NCBI GenBank assembly: GCA_017591395.1
Contig: WEDG01001507.1
Span: forward strand, 62,001 to 126,000
From: Schistocephalus solidus
Lineage: Eukaryota; Platyhelminthes; Cestoda; Diphyllobothriidea; Diphyllobothriidae
DNA: 64,000 nucleotides
Direction of reading: 5' to 3'
Made by a program: the position numbers and the translations under genes
Part shown: piece after piece, positions 56,064-64,000 of the stretch
Position numbering within the stretch: the stretch's first letter is position 1
Layout: the number at the start of each line of letters is the position of its first letter
The notes under the pieces: generated by a model
Told to the model about the DNA's origin: nothing
Seen by the model: the letters and a program-made list of their open reading frames with translations, nothing else
The model's database searches: none

Positions 56064-58779
56064 CTAGATGCATAATATTATTACTTATAGTAATGGATGT
56101 TAGTAATACTTTGGTCCTCACACCTTAGCTATGACATAATGTCATAGATCGATCGTATTTTGTCTATATTAAAAAAAATCAATTTCCCCATCAAAAAATT
56201 ATTTGATAGACCTATACATCTTCGAAAAAAATTCACTTTTATTCCTAATAGCAAAATGATGGCATACTGTTGGACAAATTCCGGTATGTCCATGCTTATG
56301 TGACATAACTTGACTTGCTGGTATAATGCCCACATATTAACTCAACACTATGCTCACACGTCTAGGATGAAATTATGCTGTCACGTTCCTGCCCTTCGTA
56401 CACTAGTGTATTCATCCCATATCGATGCCCTTTCGAAAATCCTTCCCTGTTCATCGTCTGAAGCGATAAACCTTTCCTCTTCTCTGCGCTGTTTAGTGAG
56501 GTCGTTGCTGGCAACCCTAAAAGCCGTTTTCGCCGCCCAAATGAAATGTTTTATCTGGTGATCTCCATCATCCCACTTATGGAAATCTGAAGTGGTCGCG
56601 TGATTAAGTGGACTATCGAGACTTAGCTTCGACCAGCTCGTATGCGCGCTTTAAATAGAAACTTCGTTTCCACGATTTTGAAGACACGTGTATCGTCAAT
56701 TTATTATAAAAACCAACCTATAGATGCATGTCAACAATAAAATACCCATTTACCGTCTGCGGACGGACTTTTGCTTATTCCACAGAAACTTCGAGGTTAT
56801 CAAAGACCGTCGTAGGTTTTGAAGTAAAGGGAAGCAGATCCTCTGTTTCTAGTCGTTTGGCACATGCAATATCCTGTTAGGGATATCCCCGATATTTTAT
56901 TTGACGGCTGCTACCGGCCTGTTCATGCTTTTCAGGTTGTCCGCTTAAGTTAGACATCGTCTGTGGATCAGCCGAGCTTTCTTCCCTGGAGGCTTGCATC
57001 GTGAGCAGGTCATCTTTGACGGTGGTGTTGATAGCGGCGGTGGTTTTCATGGTTCGACCGTCACACTTCGGTCGTTTTGCGATGGTGGAGGTCTCATTTA
57101 GTGGTTCCCTATAATTATTTCCACGCCGCATTCATGAAGACACTGAGAGTGGCTGTAATAGGGTCCATCCGGTACTATGGGTACTGGTGGTTGGAATTCC
57201 TAGCTACAAGCAAGTTAAGCTGTACTACGGGTTATTTACAGCATTTGTTGAGGTGGGAACCGCAGGGTCATATACTGCCGATTTATATTTCGGCTTTTGC
57301 GGAAACCGAGATAGCCGATACTTACATCGCGGTTCGTTGTGTGGTGCTTTGATAATCTATAATCAGGCAAGATTAAACACAAGTGGTTGTTAGTTCGGAT
57401 TTAAAAATCTCCGCGGTAAGCCTCTGCAACTTTTGAACATCCCGTCTATGAACTGATTGTAGAGATTGCGAACCAGATCCACCATGAAACCTAGTACAGA
57501 GACCGTATCTGCGATAGTTAGGATAGAGCAGTGGGACCATCGGATTGCATAGGCAAGATACTCTGCAGGATTTAAGTGTGCTTTTCAGATAATCCATTCA
57601 GCTTAACCACTTACTGCTGACAACCTGTTTATTTGTGCAAGAGTACGCTTTTTATCCTCACACGATAATCACTCTTGTCTACTCCAGCATTTTAACCAAA
57701 ATATAATTTTCACTTTCTAAAAACCCTACAAACATCCCCGCGTCGTCCGGCAGTTCTTAGATGATTGCACTTCTTTGACATGCTTTAAATGCATTAAACT
57801 CGGAGGACGTCCTGGGGTACGTAAAGGCATTGGAATTATCTACGAAAATTGTGTAGTTAATATTGTAAAGGCCGCCATAACTGAATGCGATTCTTCGAAT
57901 GAACATCAGGCGTCCGTTTACGCAAGCGTTACGATCATCTTTCTCGGTTTCAACAAAAAATTAATTGATTACAGTAATCTTATATAAAGACCAAAGTGGA
58001 CCGATAACAAAAAGTGTCCGTCAGAGCGATCATGGATGTCAAGTCGTCTCTCCGTCTTTCCCAAGGCCTCCTTCGAACGAGTTTTACAAGGGCGGTGTAC
58101 TACTTTTCGTAGAGGTCTGATTGATTTCCACAAAATCCTGTTAACCAACCCAGATAAATTTCAAATGGAAATGAAAAAGTGTCCATTGGTCCGCGTTTGG
58201 TAACGTCTTCAAGGATGTGTATTGGACACATAATACCATTTTACCTGCAACCTACCAACGATTTATGGAAGCCTCTAAGCAGGTTAAGGCGATTTTTGCA
58301 GCTGTTTGACGTACTGAATGCTACATAACAGCAGCCTCTTGAAGATTAACCATTTTTAACCGCTTTTATACGGGCGTTTAGAAAGTACAACATGCAATTT
58401 CGTTAAAGTACCAAAAACATCACTAACTACGATGCTTTCCATCTGTCAAATTCTCCTACGTCTCTCGACCGTTGCACTCATGCCCGCGAATTATAGCTAT
58501 TTGTGGGTGGTAATTTTTTGCTAACGGTACACAGCGCCGAAGGTGGCAGCTTGCATTTCATGTCGCGTTTGCTACTAACCCACAGACTAAACAACTTTTT
58601 TCACTACTTCTAAGTTAACCAAAATTCATTGTTTTTAGTGGAAGGCTGAAAATGCGTCTAATACTACACGAAAGAAGTGAACATGAAGTCAACATCCGCT
58701 CTTAGTCCTTAGTTTCCGTTCGTTCTCCCCACGAACGGCGCACCCTTCGCAGCCGTCACTTGAATTAACACTATACATT
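56064..58779. other. no gene recognised
   Basis: Several short frames on both strands (56,877-57,131 minus; 57,077-57,352 plus; 57,373-57,597 minus; 57,775-57,987 plus), none with a recognisable domain, cysteine pattern or splice context. Confidence 0.35.
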
Positions 58780-59110
58780 TGTGTCAGAATCCACAGGTAA
58801 TTGAAAAAAACTGTATTTTTATATTCGCCTCAAATCCACAACGTTTACGCCTTTTTCTGTACCCTCGCAAATTTCGCGCGTGATTTATAGACAGTTCGAC
58901 ACTGCATCGTTCGTCTTCGCCCAACCATAATAAATCCATACGACCAACATGCTACTGTTTATCGGTTTCATAACTGTCTAAGATAGGTAAAAATTCGTAC
59001 GTGCACTTTGCCCTTAACTGTGTTCTGGAATCTAACGGCGCCTCTACCACAAACACCTTAAGTACGGGTAACAAGTGACCTGTACGTTCGTGGACAACCC
59101 TCGACCTCAT
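58780..59110 (-). other. coding-like minus-strand stretch, unidentified
   Basis: With one internal stop, the minus strand reads EFLPILDSYETDKQ, stop, HVGRMDLLWLGEDERCSVEL, SINHARNLRGYRKRRKRCGF. The G-x-(M/I)-x-L...V-x-L-S-I-x-x-A-R-N-L rhythm vaguely recalls the first strands of a C2 domain. No splice sites confirmed; it may be chance. Confidence 0.2.
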
Positions 59111-59479
59111 TTGCTCCCTCATTGTCAGCTAATCCTTTCAATCCCCTATTTGCTGTTCGTACACTATCCTTACCGGAACCTTGCACACTGGCATTGCTGT
59201 CATTATCTGGAGTATTTAGAAATTCATACCCTTCGTTGCCCTCTCTTCATCTCGAAAATGATTTATCAAACAATAATACAGCCTTTCTCCTCGCATTTTC
59301 CTTCACTGGCTGCTTCATCTTCTTGTTGTGCGATACGCCTATTAAAGGAGATCTTAGGTTTTCGTGGGAACATATAAGCAGTTAAACTCTAATGAAAATG
59401 TAAGCAACTGGAGTCAACTCCCAATTCCCTGTGTACCCCAACGACCCCTACTCTGTTTGCAGTGGAACCAGTCAATTGA
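59111..59479. other. nothing recognised
   Basis: Two overlapping + strand frames (59,075-59,377; 59,122-59,385) are hydrophobic by base composition only. Confidence 0.35.
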
Positions 59480-61200
59480 CAAATGGTTTGCGTGCGTCTG
59501 AAGGATCATTTTATGAACAGCTGGGTCGTTTCCGTGTACGCACAAACCGAAGAGACCTTTTACTTGCAATTGCAAGAGTTAGTTGAAAAACTCGCTCGCC
59601 TTGATGTATTAATTGTTGCCGGGGACTAGAATGGCTGAGGTGGGCTTAGCGCCTCTTAATGTTCGCTTTGAGTTTGACTCTCGATACGACAATGGTTAGA
59701 GAATGCTGAAATTTGCTTATCAGAACTGACAGTGTCGCTAAAGCGGGCTCCGACATCATAACAAGCATCTGCTAACTTATTATTCAAACAACGGTGATAC
59801 TGCCGGTCAGACGGACTACTTTAGATCAGGGTTCTCCAGCTGGGTTCAGGAGAACAGATCAGACCATGTTCTCGTTCGCACATGCCTGCAAGTTCACCTC
59901 TTACATGCAACCAAAAGGTCACGTGCAAGACGCCTTGATGTCGCAAACCTGTGACAACCCAGCAACACGTAAGTCCTAAGCAGAGAAATCCAGTCCTGTT
60001 TTACAACCCGAATCGACGGAGAAGGCAGTAACCGGTGATCATCATTGAAGTTATCAGTCTATGAGGCAGGTAAGAACCTTCATGGTTACATCCTTGTACT
60101 TGTCTTTAGGAATGAAGATAAGACAACGATCGAAAACCCCCGCTGCATAAGTCTCATAGACGTTGCTCCGAAGTTCTTCGTAGTTATCCTTCTCAGGTGA
60201 CTCCACGTGGTGCCTGAGTAGGATGAGACTTAACGATGCCGGATACCGAGCTCGGTATAGATGTGTGGACTAGCTATTCACACCTACATACATTCTGTAA
60301 TTCTGCTAAAGCTATCAGCAACCGGAGGCCGTCTGCTTTTTTGACTTCACCCCAGCCTTTTGTTCCATCTATCCTGAATCCCTGTGGCGGATAGTGAAAT
60401 TAGATTCTGGGCCGGCACAATCATAACCATGATAAAGGCCTGATATAGCTTCACAATTGCGCGAGTTCTGGTCCATAACAACCTGTCCCAACCATTCGAT
60501 ATCCGCTCTGGCATTAAAAAAAGTTTGTATCCTGTCGCCCATTCTGTTCAACTTTGCCGTTGCTTAGATTCTCGGAAGGACGCTACATGGTTGTAATGGT
60601 GTTGAGTTTGAACTCGGACGCCGGCTGACTAATCTTGAATAGGCTAAAGCTATGGCCTTCCTAGCTTAAAGCCTTGACGATCTACTAAGTGTTGTATCTT
60701 GGATGAAATCCGCAAAATCCGTTATCGGTTAACACCAGGAAAACCAAAGTGTTTTCAAGCTGTATCCCTGACCATGCAAAGGTACCCCTCGAGCTTACCG
60801 GTTGTCATCATGGAGAAGTATACTGTTTAAATACCTTAGATGAGGTTGCTGTTAAATAAACAAATTAAGGACAAGATTGTCTCACGAATCGACGCTGCTT
60901 GCCGGGTTTTCTCGAGTTTCAGCAAGCGTATAAGAACCTTTCGCGAAATTTTTCACATCCGTCAGATCAGTCTTTTTCTGTAGTTGTGGATGCTGAGCCG
61001 TGCGCGTGGAAGATTAGCGAAGACTAGAGGTGTTTACCACAGCTGCTTGAGGCCCATCCATTGGGTGAGAAATCTGTACTTCTTCTGAATTCAGACAGTA
61101 CGCACTCTCTGTGACGACGTCGTGAGGATATCCTAGCCTATCCAACAAAGGTGTCAATGCATGGCGTCATACAAACCTGAGCCGCCAAAATCTTATTTGA
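59480..61200 (+). mobile_element. second RTE-clade LINE lineage, decayed
   Basis: EN: SWVVSVYAQTEETFYLQLQEL, then VLIVAGD followed by a tag at 59,627 where GDFN is expected. EN tail: SDHVLVRTCLQVHLL near 59,860 and ARRLDVANL. RT: FFDFTPAFCSIYPESLW at 60,338-60,390 (family F-x-D-F-x-x-A-F-D-S-V) and ILSPILFNFAVAWILGRTL near 60,530. After that come VSRIDAACRVFSSFSKRI near 60,880-60,925 and a cysteine-poor C-terminal scrap to 61,200. It belongs to a different family from the zinc-finger RTE: no fingers and different motifs. Confidence 0.7.
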
Positions 61201-61854
61201 AACTTCGATTAAAACCGTTAGTTATGAGGCCGTGCCCATTAACCTCAAGGCGTTCTCTGCTGTTGCGGCAGGGACTCAATGCCTGACCTCCGTGCACACA
61301 TTTTGTTCGCGTCACATCGATACGCACCTGCTGGAAACGTGTCAGTTTCGTCATTCGCCATGTGGCAGTCTTAGACCAGTCGCAGTCATTAGGCTGACTG
61401 AAAGTTCCCGGAATCCCTGCATCGCGTTAGTACTTGAACCAATCGGTGTGTTTACGTTTTCCTTGTGTGCGTCAAAGAGATTTAACTGTGAAACTTTCTC
61501 TTTACTGTAATCAATGCCTGTTGTTGGTGCCAGGGCGTGTGTTGACTGTGCTAAGAGAAAGGAGTGTAAACTACATCCGCAGGCACGTTAAAGTGTGATT
61601 GTGTCCAAGTCGTGTGTGTTTCCTTAATTAAGAGGTGACCTGTTCACACTGATTATGGAGGGCTACGACGGTTTGAGTGTGTGCATGCGCATTTTTCAGT
61701 CGACCAGATTGTAAGGTCACTACGTCTGGAACCGCTCCTTGGGAGAGTGATTGACCTTAATTTAGCGGGATGCCGAACGAGAACGTCAGGCATTACAACT
61801 TAATGGCTGCAAGACCTTATTAGGTAAATTTTATTGGACAGTCCCCTTACTGTA
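61201..61854. other. nothing recognised
   Basis: The + strand frame 61,232-61,510 (92 codons) is rich in Ser/Cys without a known pattern. Possibly tail of the RTE element. Confidence 0.35.
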
Positions 61855-62105
61855 ACCGTCTGAGAAAGACAATAGTAAAGACCTTCACAGCAACGTTGAT
61901 GAGGCTTACGCCGCGGTATTTCTCACACTTTGTCTTATATCCCTTCTTGAAGACAGGGAAGAGGATGTCCGGATCCCAGTCATTAGGAAATTTTTCGTCT
62001 CTCCACACTTACTCAATCACCTCATGAATCCAAGGTGTCAGAGTATCGACACAGGCCTTGTAGATTTCTGTGGAAATACCGTCCTCACCAGGCGTCTTGT
62101 TGTTT
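61855..62105 (-). mobile_element. RT palm fragment of another LINE (minus)
   Basis: The minus strand reads KTPGEDGISTEIYKACVDTL, PWIHEVIE, stop, VWRDEKFPNDW, then LFPVFKKGYKTKCEKYRGVS and LINVAVKVF. These are RT blocks 1-2 (the K-x-P-G-x-D-G-I and Y-R-G-(V/I)-S-L signatures). One stop. It abuts the plus-strand LINE at 62,137. Confidence 0.75.
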
Positions 62106-62136
62106 TGCAGCCTCTGTATTGCATCTGCAGGAGATG

Positions 62137-63900
62137 TGACGCCAAGGACAAGTTCCTCAGGATTTCAATGACGCGACCATCGTCCATCTCTACAAGCGGA
62201 AGGGGAACCGGCAACTCTGTGCTAACCACAGAGACATTTCGTTGCTCAACATCTCCGGGAAGATCTTCGCCCATTTCCTTCTCAATCGTCTTAACGGTCA
62301 CCTAGAGCAGGGCCTGCTCCCGAAAAGCCAATTTGGCTTCCGACGACATCGCGGAACCACCGACATGATCTTTGACGCCCGCCAGCTACAAGTGAACTGC
62401 CAGGCGATGCGAACTCACCTATACACTACCTTCATGGATCTGACGAAAGCCTTTGACACGGTGAATCGCGACGGACTGTGGAAAGTCATGCAGAAATTCG
62501 GCTGTCCTGAGCGGTTCACGCACAAGGTGCGTCAGCTTCATGACAGGATAATGGCGTGCGTTACTGACAACGGGGCGGTATCCGAAGCATTCGCAGTGAC
62601 CAACGGAGTGAAGCAGGGCTGCGTACTGGCCCCAACCCTGTACAGTCTCATGTTCTCTGCTATGCTGATATACGCCTACCGTGATGAGCACCCTGGGATC
62701 CGCATCACCTACAGAACTGACGGCCACCTTCTCAACAGTCGGCGTATGCATTTCCCAACGCGCTTGTCTACGACTACAGTCCATGACTTTCTCTTTGCTG
62801 ATGACTGCGCCCTTAACACCGTGACGGAGGAGGATATGTGAAGGAGCATGGAACTCTTCGCCGCAGGTTGCGCCAATTTTTGATTATCAATCAATGCGGC
62901 CAAAACGGTGGTCATGCACCAACCACCGCCCAGCTCGGAATACAATGCTCCCCGAATCAATGTCAACGGCGCTCAACTCAAAAATGTGAAGCCTTTGCTT
63001 ATCGGGGAAGCACGCTGTCAAGCAACACGCGAATCGATGACGAGGTTGCTCAACGTATCTCCAAAGCCAGTCAGGCGTTCGGCTGGCTGCAGGCCTCCGT
63101 GTGGAATCGCCACGGTATTCACCTGAACACCAAACTGAAAATGAACAATACCGTCGTCTTGATGACACTCCTTTACGGAGCGGAGACCTGGACCGTTTAT
63201 TCGAGCCAAGCCAGGACGCTGAATCACTTCCATTTTAGCTGCCTCCGCAGAAAACTGAAGCTGAGACGGCAAGATATGATCCCGGACACGTAAGTCCTGG
63301 AGCGGACCAGAATCCTCAGCATCCACGCCATGCTGAGGCAAGTGCAACTGCGATGGAGCGGCCACCTGGTGATATTTGACGACGAGCGACTACCTAAACG
63401 ACTTTTCTACGGAGATGTCGCTACGGGCGCTCGCCGACAGGGAGGTCAAATACGGCGCTACAAGGACACTGAAGAAATCTCTGAAGCAACTGCAAATTAA
63501 CCGGGCGACCTGAGAGGACCTCGCCCAGGATAGACCGGCATGGAGATCTGTGAAGACTGGTGCAGCAATCTATGAGGCCAACCGTATCGCCGCTGCTAAG
63601 GCCAAATGGGCGACTCCAAGTCACAAGCACCGCGGATCAACAGCGCCAATGCCCAAGCCCTGCCAACGTGCCCACGCTGTCAGCGCACATTCCGAGTGCG
63701 AATCGGCTTAGTCAGACATGTTCGAACTCAATGCAACAACAATCCCATAACATCAACCTCTGCCACACCTGCCTCGGAGCCCACGTCCACGACCACCCCA
63801 ACCACTGATAACAACTTCATCGATGCCCCGCCGTCCACGATCATCGACACCATCCTCCCTCCTCCACCCTTCTGCGCCGATCACGGCGACTAACACCACT
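62137..63900 (+). pseudogene. RTE-zf pol remnant (RT, C-terminal domain, zinc finger)
   Basis: The open frame 62,242-62,841 carries about 200 residues of RT, including its fingers and palm. The remainder is readable only across frames: [88 protein letters not shown], then ALPTCPRCQRTF. It is followed by a Thr/Pro-rich linker expected to lead to more fingers beyond the window edge. Confidence 0.8.
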
Positions 63901-64000
63901 TGCCCACTCCAACCATCTTAGTAGCCACCTCCGACTATCTGCTGCCTCCAACACCACCACCGCCCTCAGTACCAGCGATGGGGACTCGGTATTAACCTGT
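62137..64000 (+). mobile_element. RTE-zf LINE, 5'-truncated, runs off the window
   Basis: Same family as 25,415-29,640 but on the plus strand. It starts inside RT (RQGQVPQDFNDATIVHLY at about 62,137). RT blocks follow: CGFRRHR-type at 62,330, FMDLTKAFDTVN at 62,431, GVKQGCVLAPTLYSLMFS at 62,605, FADDCAL at 62,793. Then the C-terminal domain and one finger CPRCQRTFRVRIGLVRHVRT at 63,668. A tga at 62,839 breaks the RT frame, with further shifts at about 62,990, 63,293 and 63,450. It is better preserved than the minus copy: both KAFD and FADD are intact. Confidence 0.85.

Noticed and set aside
1..64000. CRISPR arrays, rRNA genes, bacterial operons, prophage
   Set aside because: No regularly spaced direct repeats, no rRNA signatures and no Shine-Dalgarno/operon organisation. 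Introns and retroelements indicate an animal genome.

Overview
The window looks like a flatworm genome, most probably a diphyllobothriid-type tapeworm. It is AT-rich, with one gene split by introns of hundreds to thousands of bases, in a dense background of decayed RTE-clade, CR1-clade and Penelope-like retroelements of the sort typical of cestodes and trematodes. The species call is inference from repeat families recalled from knowledge; no database was searched. All similarities and splice junctions were read by eye.

Region by region. 1-4,060: non-coding DNA (copy A of a duplicated segment), then a head-to-head pair of tRNA-derived SINEs (4,145-4,600). 5,012-18,217: the only apparently functional protein gene, a small Delta/Jagged-type Notch ligand on the + strand. 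Eight exons are readable: MNNL (three exons), DSL, EGF1, EGF2+EGF3, transmembrane segment, cytoplasmic tail. The signal-peptide exon was not found and EGF1 carries a one-base frameshift. 19,600-21,540: a LINE 3' fragment and a decayed CR1 element on the minus strand.

21,887-36,083 is a large inverted repeat: two nearly identical arms of about 4.4 kb (21,887-26,332 and 31,677-36,083) around a 5.3-kb spacer. The left arm and spacer hold an RTE-clade LINE (minus strand, 25,415-29,640) with a C-terminal C2H2 zinc-finger array. It is bounded by an unusually long target-site duplication of about 125 bp, and copy A at 1,572-1,696 preserves the empty site. 36,084-42,540 is a direct, roughly 80-85% similar copy of the middle of the Notch-ligand gene (exons 3 to 6) with stops, lost cysteines and a broken splice donor, so it is a pseudogene.

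42,541-64,000 is mostly dead mobile DNA: a Penelope-like element (minus), a second copy of the SINE, a processed pseudogene of a PB1-ZZ-UBA autophagy receptor (p62/SQSTM1-like, 46,906-48,309), a Gypsy-type gag remnant (minus), a nearly full-length decayed CR1 element (49,640-53,190), another CR1 piece, a 621-bp element with terminal inverted repeats (55,443-56,063), a second RTE lineage (59,480-61,200), a minus-strand RT fragment, and a further zinc-finger RTE running off the window end.

The history suggested is: segmental duplication of the ligand locus, decay of the second copy, insertion of the zinc-finger RTE into the duplicate, and finally a recent inverted duplication whose breakpoint lies inside that LINE. 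No prokaryotic-style operon, CRISPR array, rRNA gene or intact tRNA gene is visible.
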